From positions 1,102,424-1,166,423 of the forward strand of contig NZ_LMIU01000001.1 of NCBI RefSeq assembly GCF_001428845.1: a DNA stretch of 64,000 nucleotides, read 5' to 3'. Positions 49,771 to 60,529 of the stretch are shown here, piece after piece (within the stretch, counting starts at the first letter, position 1; the number at the start of each line of letters is the position of its first letter). Both the position numbers and the translations under genes were made by a program. Source of the stretch: Achromobacter sp. Root83. GTDB taxonomy: Bacteria; Pseudomonadota; Gammaproteobacteria; Burkholderiales; Burkholderiaceae_B. Under the pieces are notes generated by a model. The model was given only the letters and a program-made list of their open reading frames with translations, was not told the origin of the DNA and searched no databases.

Positions 49771-52266
49771 ATGAAAACGTGGTTCAAGCGCATTTTGATA
49801 GGCCTGGTAGTGTTGGTTGTCGTGGCCGTCGTTGGCCTGGCCATCTTCTTGCTGACATTCGACCCCAACGCGTACAAGTACAAGCTGGAAGAGCTTGTCC
49901 AGGAACGTTATAACCGCACGCTCACGATCGACGGCGAAATCGAGCTTTCGCTCTTCCCGCGGATCGGTCTGTCGGTGCAGGGCGTGTCCCTGTCCGAACC
50001 CAACAGCACGGACACTTTCGCTTCGATTGAAAGCACCCGCCTGGCGGTGGCCGTGTGGCCCCTGCTGTCCAACAGCTTCGTGGTGGACCACGTCGCCATC
50101 AGCGGCCTGAAGGCGCGCGTCATCCGGGACAAGCAAGGGCAGTTCAACTTCAGCAACCTGGTGGGCGGCGCGGCGCCGGTCACCGAGGCGCCGTCCAATC
50201 CCGCCGGGACCTTGATGGGCGCGGCGCAGACCGCGGCGCAGGCGATCACCAGCGGCACCCTGCCGCCGTCGCGCAACAACATGCAGATCGATATCGCCGG
50301 CCTGGACCTGAAGGACGGCGAAGTGCAGTTGCAGGACGCCATCACGGGCATGGCGGTGGCCGTGACCCGCATCAACGCCAATACGGGCCGTGTCACGTTC
50401 AACCAGCCGTTCGACGTGCGGATGTCGGCGCGAGTCGAAGGCGGCAATCCGCGCGTGGACGCCAACCTGACCGGTCAGGCCCTGCTGACGCTGGACCCTT
50501 CCGCCAAGCGCTACGCCGCGCAAAAGCTGGACCTGCGCATGGACGGCAAGCTGCCTGGCGCCGAGGCCAAGAGCCTGGCGGTGCGCGGCAACCTGGCGTT
50601 CAACGGCCAGAAGTCGGCGCTGGACGTGGCCGGCCTGGAAGTCGTGTTCCAGGGCGACATCACCGATCCGGCCGCCCGCGCCACCAATGTGGACGCCAGC
50701 GTAGCGATCCCCAAGCTGGCGATCGATCCGCACAAGAGCCAGTTGCAGATCGAGAAGCTTGCCGTGCGCGCCAAGGGCGGCGTGGCCGATGGCCCCTTCG
50801 AATTCGCGGTGGATGCGCCGGCGCTGAATATCTCGCCCGCGTCGGCCACGGGCGAAGCCCTGACCGGCCGCGTGCGCATCAGCGGCCTGGACGCCAGCTT
50901 CGGCCTGAACGGCATCAGCGGCAACGCCGGTGAACTCGATATCAAGGAAGCCAAGCTGGACAGCACGTCCAAGAATGGCGAACGCGTGGTGAAGCTGAAC
51001 TTTGCCTCGCCCTTGTCCTTGAACCTGCTGCAACGCAGCGGCGGCCTGTCCGGCCTGCGCGGTGACGTGAACATCACCGATCCGGGCCTGCCCAAGGGCA
51101 GCCTGCAGATTCCCGTCATCGGCAGCCTGTCGGTGGATCTGCTGAAGGATCAGGCCACCAGCAAGATCAATGCGGTGCTGGAAGGCGGCAAGTTCGATCT
51201 CAGCGCCGACATCACCAGGCTCTCGGACTCGCCGCTGGTGAAATTCGCGCTGGCGGTCGATACGCTGGACCTGGACAAGCTGGTGCCGCCCGTGGCCGCC
51301 GCGCCGGCTAAGCCGCCGGCCGAAGGCAAGAAAGACGAGAACAAGCCCGCGCAGCCCGCGCCCGCCGCGCCCGTCGACGATTCGATCGACCTGTCCGCGC
51401 TGGTCGGCCCCAGCGTCAACGGCACGCTGAAGGTCGGCAAGCTTGTCGTGCGCGGCCTGAAGGCCGACGAGGTCGCCGCCGCGGTGAAACTGGACAAGGG
51501 CAAGCTGGAAATCTCCAGCCTGACCGCCGGCCTCTACGGCGGCAAGCTGGCTGGCGCCCTGTCCGTGGATGCCGCGCAAGGCAATCAGGTGGCCACCAAG
51601 ATGTCCTTGGCCGGCATTGCGATCGAACCCTTGCTGATGGACCTGGCGCAGCGCAATGTACTAAGCGGCACGGGCAGCCTGGCGCTGGATCTTAAGACCG
51701 CCGGCGCCAATGTCTATGCCATGAAAGGCGGCCTGGGCGGCACCGTGCAGCTGCGCTTGCGCGATGGCGCGGTCAAGGGCATCGATCTGACGCAGACGCT
51801 GCGCGACCTGAAGGCCGCGTTCTCGCCTGAATCGCAGAACGAGACCGTTGCCGCCGACAGCAGCAAGCGGACCGAGTTTTCCGAAATGGACGCCGACCTC
51901 GCGATCGCCAAGGGCGTTGCTACCGTGAAGCGCCTGAATTTCGTGTCGCCGCTGCTGCGGGTGACGCAGGGCGATCCGGCCACCATCGACTTCGTCAAGA
52001 GCGAACTGGACCTGGTGGCGCGCGCGCGCATCGTCAACCCGGCCGCTAACCCCGAAGGCAAGGAACTGATCGACCTGAAGGACGTGACCATTCCCGTCCA
52101 TCTCAAGGGGCCGTTCGAAACGCCCACCTACACGCTGCTCTGGAAAGACGCCATCGGCGGCATTCTCAAGCGCAGCCTGGAGAACAAGCTGCGCGAAGCG
52201 GTCTCCGGCAAGGGCAAGAGCGGCGCCGCCGTGGACAAGGCCTTGAAGGGACTGCTGGGCAGATGA
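49771..52266 (+). CDS. AsmA-family envelope protein
   Basis: 831 residues. A single N-terminal membrane anchor (about 7-29, RILIGLVVLVVVAVVGLAIFLLTF) precedes FDPNAYKYKLEELVQERYNRTLTIDGEIELSLFPRIGLSVQGVSLSEPN, the AsmA N-terminal fingerprint. The C-terminal AsmA_2-like domain has GTVQLRLRDGAVKGIDLTQTLRDLKA and LNFVSPLLRVTQGDPATIDF. A Pro/Ala/Lys-rich linker occurs near 510-530. Relatives are bridge-like proteins for phospholipid transport or outer-membrane assembly. The stop overlaps the next gene by 4 bases. Confidence 0.92.
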   Translation: MKTWFKRILIGLVVLVVVAVVGLAIFLLTFDPNAYKYKLEELVQERYNRTLTIDGEIELSLFPRIGLSVQGVSLSEPNSTDTFASIESTRLAVAVWPLLSNSFVVDHVAISGLKARVIRDKQGQFNFSNLVGGAAPVTEAPSNPAGTLMGAAQTAAQAITSGTLPPSRNNMQIDIAGLDLKDGEVQLQDAITGMAVAVTRINANTGRVTFNQPFDVRMSARVEGGNPRVDANLTGQALLTLDPSAKRYAAQKLDLRMDGKLPGAEAKSLAVRGNLAFNGQKSALDVAGLEVVFQGDITDPAARATNVDASVAIPKLAIDPHKSQLQIEKLAVRAKGGVADGPFEFAVDAPALNISPASATGEALTGRVRISGLDASFGLNGISGNAGELDIKEAKLDSTSKNGERVVKLNFASPLSLNLLQRSGGLSGLRGDVNITDPGLPKGSLQIPVIGSLSVDLLKDQATSKINAVLEGGKFDLSADITRLSDSPLVKFALAVDTLDLDKLVPPVAAAPAKPPAEGKKDENKPAQPAPAAPVDDSIDLSALVGPSVNGTLKVGKLVVRGLKADEVAAAVKLDKGKLEISSLTAGLYGGKLAGALSVDAAQGNQVATKMSLAGIAIEPLLMDLAQRNVLSGTGSLALDLKTAGANVYAMKGGLGGTVQLRLRDGAVKGIDLTQTLRDLKAAFSPESQNETVAADSSKRTEFSEMDADLAIAKGVATVKRLNFVSPLLRVTQGDPATIDFVKSELDLVARARIVNPAANPEGKELIDLKDVTIPVHLKGPFETPTYTLLWKDAIGGILKRSLENKLREAVSGKGKSGAAVDKALKGLLGR

Positions 52267-52649
52267 CGACAGACCAATTCCAGCCCATCGCCGAATGCGG
52301 CGTCACGGCGCAGGCGCACGCCGCCGGCTATCACCGGCAGTGGCTGATCGCCAATGATTCGGGGCAGTGGCTGAACCGCGGGCTTTGTCCGCGGCTTGCC
52401 GAGGTATCCGTCGAATTGCGCCTGGGCTACCTGGTGCTGAAGGCGCCGGGCATGCTGCGCATGGATATTCCGCTGGACGTCATCGAAGACGACGACAGCG
52501 TGCGCTACAGCATGAAGGTGGGCGAACAGGTCATCGATGTGATCGACGAAGGCGAGCTGGCCGCCGCCTGGATCTCCAATTTCGTGCAGGTGCCTTGCCG
52601 CATCATGAAGGTGCACCCCGAAACGCCCGTGGCCGCCTGGCCCGTGTGA
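52263..52649 (+). CDS. Stand-alone MOSC N-terminal (MOSC_N-like) domain protein
   Basis: 128 residues. YHRQWLIANDSGQWLNRGLCPRLAEVSVELRLGYLVLKAPGMLRMDIPLDVI followed by VIDVIDEGELAAAWISNFVQVPCRIMKVHPE matches the beta-barrel MOSC_N domain that normally precedes a MOSC sulfur-carrier domain. The MOSC domain with its conserved Cys is absent. The ATG overlaps the AsmA-like stop (ATGA 52263-52266), so it is translationally coupled. Its role without the catalytic domain is unknown; the family call is from pattern recognition. Confidence 0.72.
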   Translation: MTTDQFQPIAECGVTAQAHAAGYHRQWLIANDSGQWLNRGLCPRLAEVSVELRLGYLVLKAPGMLRMDIPLDVIEDDDSVRYSMKVGEQVIDVIDEGELAAAWISNFVQVPCRIMKVHPETPVAAWPV

Positions 52650-52675
52650 ACGCCGGCCTGGCTTGAGCCGGACGG

Positions 52676-54267
<1,592 letters not shown>

Positions 54268-54771
54268 TCAGCCCGGCCAGGACTGCTCGCGGCGTTCCTT
54301 GGCCTTTTCCTGGAGCCAGCGTTCGACGGACGGGAACACGAACTTGCTCACGTCGCCGCCCAGTTGGGCGATTTCGCGCACGATGGTGCCCGAGATGAAC
54401 TGGTATTGGTCCGACGGCGTCATGAACAGGGTCTCGACGTCCGGCAGCAGATGGCGGTTCATGCCGGCCATCTGGAATTCGTATTCAAAGTCGGACACCG
54501 CGCGCAGGCCGCGGACGATGACGCGGCCGCCCTGGTCGCGGACGAAGTCTTTCAGCAGGCCGCCGAAGCTCTGCACTTCCACGTTGGGGTAGTGGCCCAG
54601 CACTTCGCGCGCGATTTCCACGCGTTCGTCGATGCTGAAAAAGGGCTTTTTGTTGCGGCTAAGGGCGATTCCCACCACGACTTTGTCGAAAAGCGTGGCC
54701 GCACGGCGAACCAGGTCTTCGTGGCCCCGGGTCAGCGGGTCGAAAGTGCCGGGATAAACAGCGATGATCAT
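54268..54771 (-). CDS. coaD: Phosphopantetheine adenylyltransferase
   Basis: 167 residues. [21 protein letters not shown] holds the nucleotidyltransferase TxGH motif as [25 protein letters not shown] and the late [29 protein letters not shown] (ISGTxVRE) are intact. It makes dephospho-CoA, the penultimate step of CoA synthesis. It is 58 bases downstream of rsmD on the same strand, a widely conserved pair. Confidence 0.98.
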   Translation of the reverse strand: MIIAVYPGTFDPLTRGHEDLVRRAATLFDKVVVGIALSRNKKPFFSIDERVEIAREVLGHYPNVEVQSFGGLLKDFVRDQGGRVIVRGLRAVSDFEYEFQMAGMNRHLLPDVETLFMTPSDQYQFISGTIVREIAQLGGDVSKFVFPSVERWLQEKAKERREQSWPG

Positions 54772-54829
54772 GCGAGCTCCGTACCGTTATTAGTGGTGTA
54801 CACCATCCTCCGAAGCCCGGATTATTGAT

Positions 54830-55396
54830 CTATTTCCGCAATGCAGCAAATTCCAGCAGATGGTAATGGACCGCGCCTGCCTTGTCCTGCCGCAAGATCT
54901 GGAATCCTTCGGGGGCTTCGATGGCGGCTTCCGCCTCTACGTAGACTAGCCCATGATCGGTCAAAATGCCCGGCAGAATCGGCCAAAGGCGCGGCAGCCA
55001 GCCCTGTCCGAAGGGCGGATCCAGCAAGATCAGGTCAAACCGGGAGGCGTCCATGCGTTCGGCCACCTGCATCGCATCGCCCACATGGATGCGTATCATG
55101 TCGGCTTTGAGCTTGTCGCGCAGTGTCCGCAGCGCGGACGCGGCGGTTCTGTCCCGCTCGACCATCTGCACATGCGCCACGCCGCGCGAAGCCGCTTCGA
55201 ACCCCAGGGCGCCGCTGCCGGCGAACAGATCCAGCACCTGCTTGTCGGCGAACTCGCCGTCCCACAAGTGACCGAGCCAGTTGAACAGCGTCTCGCGAAC
55301 CCGGTCGGGCGTGGGACGCAGTGTCTCCACGTCGGGCACGGCGATGGGGGTGCGTCTGTATTGGCCCCCGACGATACGAATATACTTGTTACCCAT
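54830..55396 (-). CDS. rsmD: 16S rRNA (guanine966-N2)-methyltransferase
   Basis: 188 residues from ATG (complement 55394-55396), MGNKYIRIVGGQYRRTPIAVPDVETLRPTPDRVRETLFNWL, the RsmD N terminus. The SAM motif is VLDLFAGSGALGFEAASRG, and the catalytic NPPY-type motif is LILLDPPFGQGW. It methylates G966 of 16S rRNA. The open frame continues upstream opposite ftsY, but that part is an antisense shadow of a Pro/Ala-rich region. Its start codon overlaps the ftsY start codon on the opposite strand. Confidence 0.95.
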   Translation of the reverse strand: MGNKYIRIVGGQYRRTPIAVPDVETLRPTPDRVRETLFNWLGHLWDGEFADKQVLDLFAGSGALGFEAASRGVAHVQMVERDRTAASALRTLRDKLKADMIRIHVGDAMQVAERMDASRFDLILLDPPFGQGWLPRLWPILPGILTDHGLVYVEAEAAIEAPEGFQILRQDKAGAVHYHLLEFAALRK

Positions 55397-56876
55397 GTTT
55401 AGCCGCTTCTTCAAGAAAAAATCCCCTCCGCCCGCCGCGCCGGCCCAGCCCGCGCCGCCGCCGGAGGTCATTGACGCCCCCGCCCCGCTGGTGGAACCCG
55501 CCGTGGCGGCCCCCGTTGTAGCTCCGGCCGCAGCTCCAGTTGTAGCCCCAGTGCCGACGCCTGCCGCGCCGTCCGCGCCCATGCCTGCGCCGCCTCCGTC
55601 CGCCGCGCCCGCCGCAGCGGATCGGCCAGCTTCTGCTGCGCCAGTCGTGCCCGCAGCGCCAACGGTCGAGCCGGTTCGCGCGCCAGCGCCCGCCCCGGTA
55701 CCTCCCGTGCCGGCTCCTGCCGCCACGATTGCTTCGCCTACGCCTACGCCTACGCCTGTGGCGCGGCCGGCGGCATCGTCGCCTGCTCCCGCGCCATTAC
55801 CGGCTTCGTCGCCTGCCACGGCGTCGGTAGCCGCGACGTCGGCCGCCACGGCGTCAGTCGCCGCTCCGGCATCTGCGTCCATACCGGCCCCGGCCCCGGC
55901 TCCTGCCGCTTCGTCCGTGCCTGCATCCGTCCCCACACCTGAGCCTGCCGCCGATGCGCCGAAAAAAGCGTCGTGGCTGTCCCGCCTGAAGCAGGGTCTG
56001 TCGCGGACGGGGCAGAGCCTTGGCGGCATCTTCGTCGGCGTCAAGGTCGACGAGAACCTGTTCGAGGAGCTCGAATCGGCCCTCATTATGGCCGATGCGG
56101 GCCTGGAGGCCACCGAGAAGCTGTTGACCGCGCTGCGCGCGCGCGTCAAGAAGGACCGCATCGAGGATCCGGCCAAGGTGAAGACGGCGCTGTGCCAATT
56201 GCTGGCGGATCACCTGCGCCCGCTGGAGCGCGCGTTCGACTTGAAGCGCACCCAACCCCTGGTCGTCATGATCGCCGGCGTCAACGGCGCCGGCAAGACC
56301 ACGTCCATCGGCAAGCTGGCGCATACGTTCCAGCGCCAGGGCGCCAGCGTGCTGCTGGCGGCTGGCGACACGTTTCGCGCGGCGGCGCGCGAGCAGCTCG
56401 TGGAATGGGGCAGCCGCAACAACGTCAGCGTGATCTCGCAGGAGGGCGGCGATCCCGCCGCCGTGGCGTTTGACGCCGTCAACGCCGGCCGCGCGCGTGG
56501 CATGGGCGTGGTGATGGTGGATACCGCCGGCCGCCTGCCCACGCAGTTGCACCTGATGGAAGAGCTGAAGAAGATCCGCCGCGTCATCGGCAAGGCGGAT
56601 GCCGCCGCGCCGCACGAGGTGCTGCTGGTGGTGGACGGCAATACCGGCCAGAACGCGCTGGCGCAGATCCGCGCCTTCGACGCCGCCATCACGCTGACTG
56701 GCCTGGTCGTGACCAAGCTGGACGGCACCGCCAAGGGCGGCACGCTGGCCGCCGTGGCCGCGGGCAGCCAGGGCGTGCGTCCGATCCCCGTGTACTGGAT
56801 CGGCGTGGGAGAAAGCCTGGAGGATCTGCAGCCCTTCGTGGCGGACGAATTCGCGGCGGCCTTGCTGGCCGACTGA
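55395..56876 (+). CDS. ftsY: Signal recognition particle receptor FtsY
   Basis: 493 residues from ATG 55395, MFSRFFKKK, the usual basic N terminus. Residues about 10-188 form a Pro/Ala/Val-rich low-complexity A domain (with three CCTACG hexamers at 55737-55754). The N domain begins at KKASWLSRLKQGLSRTGQSLGGIFVG. The G domain has GVNGAGKTTSIGKLA (P loop, about 294-308), GDTFRAAAREQLVEW, VDTAGRLPTQLHLMEELKK and VVTKLDGTAKGG. It docks ribosome-SRP complexes at the inner membrane. The intergenic distance to rsmD is negative (overlapping starts). Confidence 0.97.
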   Translation: MFSRFFKKKSPPPAAPAQPAPPPEVIDAPAPLVEPAVAAPVVAPAAAPVVAPVPTPAAPSAPMPAPPPSAAPAAADRPASAAPVVPAAPTVEPVRAPAPAPVPPVPAPAATIASPTPTPTPVARPAASSPAPAPLPASSPATASVAATSAATASVAAPASASIPAPAPAPAASSVPASVPTPEPAADAPKKASWLSRLKQGLSRTGQSLGGIFVGVKVDENLFEELESALIMADAGLEATEKLLTALRARVKKDRIEDPAKVKTALCQLLADHLRPLERAFDLKRTQPLVVMIAGVNGAGKTTSIGKLAHTFQRQGASVLLAAGDTFRAAAREQLVEWGSRNNVSVISQEGGDPAAVAFDAVNAGRARGMGVVMVDTAGRLPTQLHLMEELKKIRRVIGKADAAAPHEVLLVVDGNTGQNALAQIRAFDAAITLTGLVVTKLDGTAKGGTLAAVAAGSQGVRPIPVYWIGVGESLEDLQPFVADEFAAALLAD

Positions 56877-56900
56877 TCCGCCCGCGGCGCGTGTCACAGC

Positions 56901-56936
56901 GGGACGGCGTGCAAGCGCCGTCCCGTTGCTATTTTT
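56901..56936. terminator. Intrinsic terminator between ftsY and the CYTH-CHAD gene
   Basis: GGGACGGCG (56901-56909) pairs with CGCCGTCCC (56916-56924) around a 6-base loop, followed on the + strand by GTTGCTATTTTT. It ends ftsY transcription and, with no T tract on the other side, works less well for the convergent gene. Confidence 0.8.
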
Positions 56937-56948
56937 GCGGTACGGGCA

Positions 56949-58607
56949 TCACTTCCAGAACGGCTTGCTGCGGGCCAGGTCGTCGAACGCCTTCTGCGCT
57001 TCCTCGGCCAGTTCTTCCAGCCGCGCGCTGATCCAGCCCAGCGCGAACCAAGCCTGGGGATGCGTGGCCGTACACGACTCGTAGTAGTCCTTGGCCACCG
57101 CCAGATCGTTGATTTCGCCCAGCACGTCCTGCACCTTGGACAGCAGCTTGCGATAGCCCCGCAGCTTGCCGGCGGGCAGCAGCGATTCCGCAAACGCCAG
57201 GCTGTAGCGCAGCCGCTTGCCGCGCTTGCGCAGTTCATGCCGGGTGGGGATGTCCAGCGTGGCGAACTGCGTGCCCTGGTCGGCCACCTTGCTGTGCCAG
57301 CGGTGCAGGCGCCGCGCCACCTGTTTGTGCAGGCGCTGCGGGTCGGGTTCCGGCGCCAGCATGGGAATGATGGTGGGCTTCACGCTGGGGCCCGCCATGC
57401 CGCCTTCCAGGCGGATGGCGGGTTCGGGCGCGGTGTCGCTGGGCGTGCCGTTGGCGATGGTCTGGCCTTCCGTGCCGGGCTGCAGAGGCGGCACGTCCAG
57501 GGTCCATTCCAGCAGTTCCAGCAACCAGGCCTGAAAGGCCTTGCCGCCGGCGATGGTCTGGGCGTCCTGTTCGGGCGGCGCGGCTTCCATGGGAATCACG
57601 GGCATGCCGGCGCGTATCAGCGCGGGCGCGACGGTTTCATTCAGCACGTCCTGGTCGCGATTGGCGCCGAAGGCGGCGAAGTGCGTGCGCACGCCCTGCA
57701 GCAAGGAGTCCGGAACCGGTGCGATCCAGCCGTCGAACAGCTTCCAGGCCGAGCGCAGGCGGCGCACGCCCACGCGCAACTGATGCACGTGTTCGGAATT
57801 GCCGGCGCGGTACACGCCTTCGGTGTCGACTTCGGCCAGCACCGAGGCGTTGCGGCAGATCTGGTCCAGGCATTCCGCCGCGATGCGGCCCATGGCCTGG
57901 GAGGGCGTCATGTCGTCGCGCAGCTTGACCGAGGCTGCGCCGCGCGGCGCCCAGAACTGGGCAATGGCGCGTGCCCGCCGCGCTTCCAGGTCATCGCCCG
58001 GGTTCGCGTCCACGTCCGCCAGACGTTGCGCAAGCAGGGCCAGCGCGTCGCCGCGTTCGGACTTGCTGCGCGGGTCCAGCACCAGGCCGTGGCGTTGCTG
58101 CCAGCCCCGCGCGGTGGCGAAGATGGCCGCGGGACGGCCCGACACCAGTTCGAATTCCAGTTCGGAGATGGGCAGCTCCAGCGCGCCCGCGCGCAGGATG
58201 CCGGTGTCGTAGGCGAGTTCGACGGTGCCGAAACGCGTGCGGACCTTGCGCAGCAGGCGCTGGACGTCGGTTTCATAGCGCAGGCCAAGCTCGCCCTTGA
58301 TGGCCGCCAGCGCGCCTTCGACTTCGGTGCCGGCGTACACGGACAGGTCCAGCACGGGGCCCGGCCGGGGGTGGTTCATTTCGATGCGGGTGATGGCATT
58401 GATGCCGGGCATCTTGAGCGTCTGCACCCAATCGCGGCCCTCCTGGCGCAGCCGGATGGCGATGCGCGCGCGCGCGAGTTCGCGTTCGGGCGTATCGAAA
58501 TACATGGCGTGCAGGCGGATGTGGGTGGCTTCGCGTTGCTTGATTTCCCGAAGCACGGCCTGGCGCGAAGCCGTGGGCACGTGCAGTTTCAATTCCTGTT
58601 CCGACAT
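56949..58607 (-). CDS. CYTH and CHAD domain protein
   Basis: 552 residues. The N-terminal CYTH triphosphate tunnel domain starts with the ExExK motif in MSEQELKLHV, followed by YFDTPERELARARIAIRLRQEGRDWVQTLK. The CHAD helical domain begins near residue 270, with VHQLRVGVRRLRSAWKLF and FDATLDIPTRHELRKRGKRLRYSLAF-like helices rich in His, Arg and Lys. E. coli YgiF of this family hydrolyses inorganic triphosphate, and CHAD domains bind polyphosphate. The protein is cytoplasmic. It is monocistronic, downstream of the phosphonate transporter operon terminator. Confidence 0.92.
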   Translation of the reverse strand: MSEQELKLHVPTASRQAVLREIKQREATHIRLHAMYFDTPERELARARIAIRLRQEGRDWVQTLKMPGINAITRIEMNHPRPGPVLDLSVYAGTEVEGALAAIKGELGLRYETDVQRLLRKVRTRFGTVELAYDTGILRAGALELPISELEFELVSGRPAAIFATARGWQQRHGLVLDPRSKSERGDALALLAQRLADVDANPGDDLEARRARAIAQFWAPRGAASVKLRDDMTPSQAMGRIAAECLDQICRNASVLAEVDTEGVYRAGNSEHVHQLRVGVRRLRSAWKLFDGWIAPVPDSLLQGVRTHFAAFGANRDQDVLNETVAPALIRAGMPVIPMEAAPPEQDAQTIAGGKAFQAWLLELLEWTLDVPPLQPGTEGQTIANGTPSDTAPEPAIRLEGGMAGPSVKPTIIPMLAPEPDPQRLHKQVARRLHRWHSKVADQGTQFATLDIPTRHELRKRGKRLRYSLAFAESLLPAGKLRGYRKLLSKVQDVLGEINDLAVAKDYYESCTATHPQAWFALGWISARLEELAEEAQKAFDDLARSKPFWK

Positions 58608-58746
58608 GGCGGTGGGTGTCCAACGGCAAAAGCCGAGATCTTAATCAACGAAGGGGCGCGATTTGATGACGGGTCATATTTTGTTCACATTGAGCTTAGA
58701 CGCGTTTGGGGCGCAATAACAAGGACCCGCGCCGCACAAAAGAAGA

Positions 58747-58768
58747 CGCCGCCCGTTGCGGGGCGGCG
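58747..58768 (-). terminator. Terminator of the phosphonate transporter operon
   Basis: CGCCGCCC (58747-58754) pairs with GGGCGGCG (58761-58768) around a 6-base loop. Read leftward, the stem is followed by TCTTCTTTTGTG, a U-rich tract. It lies 53 bases after the last permease gene. The remaining 139 bases to the CYTH-CHAD start should hold that gene's promoter, which I could not resolve. Confidence 0.75.
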
Positions 58769-58820
58769 GCTGGAAGCGCTGGTCAGGGGAAACCGGCACG
58801 CGTTATGGGGGGATGCTGCG

Positions 58821-59645
58821 CTACAGGATGCGTTTGCGCGCCTGGGTGATGATGACCTCGGCCAGCACGACCACCACGAAGATGGCGGCCAGCACCAGCG
58901 CCACGCGGTCCCATTGGAACAGGTTCAGCGCGGTGTCCAGCGCCATGCCGATGCCGCCGGCGCCGACCAGGCCCAGCACGGCCGATTCGCGCACATTGAT
59001 GTCCCAGCGCAGCAGCACGATGGACCAGAATGCCGGCCGGATCTGCGGCCAGTAGGCGTACCAGATGACGGAAGCCTTGCTGGCGCCGGTAGCGGTGACG
59101 GCTTCGATGGGGCCGCGCTGCGCTTCCTCGATGGCTTCGCCGACCAGCTTGCCGACAAAGCCGATGGAGCGGAACGCGATGGCCAGCGTGCCGGCCAGCG
59201 CCCCGGGGCCGAAGATGGCGATGAACAGCAGCGCCCACACCAGCGAGTTGACCGAACGGCTGGACACCAGGATCAGCCGGGCCAGCATGTTGATGGTCTT
59301 GCTGGGGGTGAGGTTGTTGGCCGCCAGCAGCCCCACCGGCACGGCCATGAACACCGACAGGATGGTCCCCAGCGTGGCGATGTGCAGCGTTTCGATCAGC
59401 GCGTTGTGGACGCCGTCCGGGTAGTATGCCCAGTCGATCGGCCACATGCGGCGGAACAGGTCGGCCATCTGCTCGGGGGCGTCATACAGGAATTCCGGTA
59501 TGACTTCGACGCCGCGGATCGCCTGCACGATGGCGGCCACCACCAGCAGGTACAGGGCAAAGCGCAGCAGCCGCTGCCCCATGCTGTAGCGCTGCCACAC
59601 GCGGGGCTGGCCCGCCGGGTTCAGGGGGGAGACGTGGGCGTTCAT
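58821..59645 (-). CDS. phnE: Phosphonate ABC transporter permease, PhnE type (second copy)
   Basis: 274 residues with about six membrane segments. The EAA-type cytoplasmic loop is EAIEEAQRGPIEAVTATGASKASVIWYAYWPQIRPAF, and VGLVGAGGIGMALDTALNLFQW is the PhnE C-terminal motif. It overlaps the first permease gene by 4 bases (ATGA). The two PhnE proteins probably form a heterodimeric channel with PhnC. Confidence 0.93.
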   Translation of the reverse strand: MNAHVSPLNPAGQPRVWQRYSMGQRLLRFALYLLVVAAIVQAIRGVEVIPEFLYDAPEQMADLFRRMWPIDWAYYPDGVHNALIETLHIATLGTILSVFMAVPVGLLAANNLTPSKTINMLARLILVSSRSVNSLVWALLFIAIFGPGALAGTLAIAFRSIGFVGKLVGEAIEEAQRGPIEAVTATGASKASVIWYAYWPQIRPAFWSIVLLRWDINVRESAVLGLVGAGGIGMALDTALNLFQWDRVALVLAAIFVVVVLAEVIITQARKRIL

Positions 59646-60529
59646 TCGTCCACCTCCGCCTTGCGCGCCGCCGTCGGCTTGCTGGCGCCGATGCCGCGCG
59701 CCCCGGCGAAGCGGCTTTGCAGGATGCGGTCAAAGCCCAGGTTGTCCAGGAACACCGCCCGCACGAAGCCCGCGATGATTTCGCCCAGCATGATGATGGC
59801 GATCAGGGTCAGCAGGATGGCGCTGACGAAGTCGTAGTCGAAGCGCTGGAAGGCCGAGAACAGGGTGCCGCCCACGCCGCCCGCGCCCACGATGCCCACC
59901 ATGGTGGAATTGCGCAGGTTGGAGTCGAACTGATAGGTCGCGAAGCCGATGAAGCGCGCGAACACCTGCGGCAGCACGCCGAACACGATCACGTTGGCGA
60001 ACGAGGCGCCGGTGGCGCGGACCGCTTCCACCTGCTTCAAGGAAATCTCTTCGATGGCTTCGGTGAAGAGTTTGCCGATGAAGCCGATGGACGCGACGGT
60101 CAGCGCCAGGATGCCCGCCAGCGCGCCAAAGCCCACGGCCTTGACGAACAGGATGGCGACGATGACCGGGTGCAGGGCGCGGCACAGCGCCACGAGCGAC
60201 CGCGCGGGCCACGAGACCCAGGCGGGCATCATGTTGCGCGCGCCGAGCAGGCCGACGGGCAGGGCAAGGATGATGCCCAGCACCGACGCCAGTACCGCGA
60301 TCTCCAGGCTCTCGGCGATGCCCTTCCACAAGGTGGCGGGTTTTTCGAAATTGGGCGGGAACATGCGCGCAAGAAACGTGGACGCGTGCCCCATGCCGGT
60401 TTCGAAGCGCGCCCAACTGAAGTCCAGTTGCGCGCCGGCGTAAATGGTGTAGATCACCAGCAGCAGGACGCCCGCCTTGGCGCGCCCGGACATGGCGAAG
60501 GGACGGATGCCGCCCCGGGGTTGCATCAT
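59642..60529 (-). CDS. phnE: Phosphonate ABC transporter permease, PhnE type (first copy)
   Basis: 295 residues from ATG (complement 60527-60529), which overlaps the phnC stop as ATGA; a TTG three codons earlier is less likely. The coupling loop is [37 protein letters not shown], and [25 protein letters not shown] is the PhnE hallmark. It shares the plan of the next gene but is clearly diverged, so the pair arose by old duplication. Confidence 0.92.
   Translation of the reverse strand: MMQPRGGIRPFAMSGRAKAGVLLLVIYTIYAGAQLDFSWARFETGMGHASTFLARMFPPNFEKPATLWKGIAESLEIAVLASVLGIILALPVGLLGARNMMPAWVSWPARSLVALCRALHPVIVAILFVKAVGFGALAGILALTVASIGFIGKLFTEAIEEISLKQVEAVRATGASFANVIVFGVLPQVFARFIGFATYQFDSNLRNSTMVGIVGAGGVGGTLFSAFQRFDYDFVSAILLTLIAIIMLGEIIAGFVRAVFLDNLGFDRILQSRFAGARGIGASKPTAARKAEVDE

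Noticed and set aside
49553..49774. A 73-codon open frame before the AsmA-like gene
   Set aside because: Runs into the AsmA-like start in another frame, has no ribosome binding site and no protein-like composition.
55737..55754. Triple hexamer CCTACG as a CRISPR-like or phase-variable switch
   Set aside because: Only three units, in frame in a low-complexity linker. A hexamer cannot switch the frame off.
55397..56176. A 260-residue N-terminal extension of rsmD rich in Gly/Ala
   Set aside because: It is antisense to the Pro/Ala-rich part of ftsY and has no homology to RsmD. The ATG at 55396 gives the normal family length.
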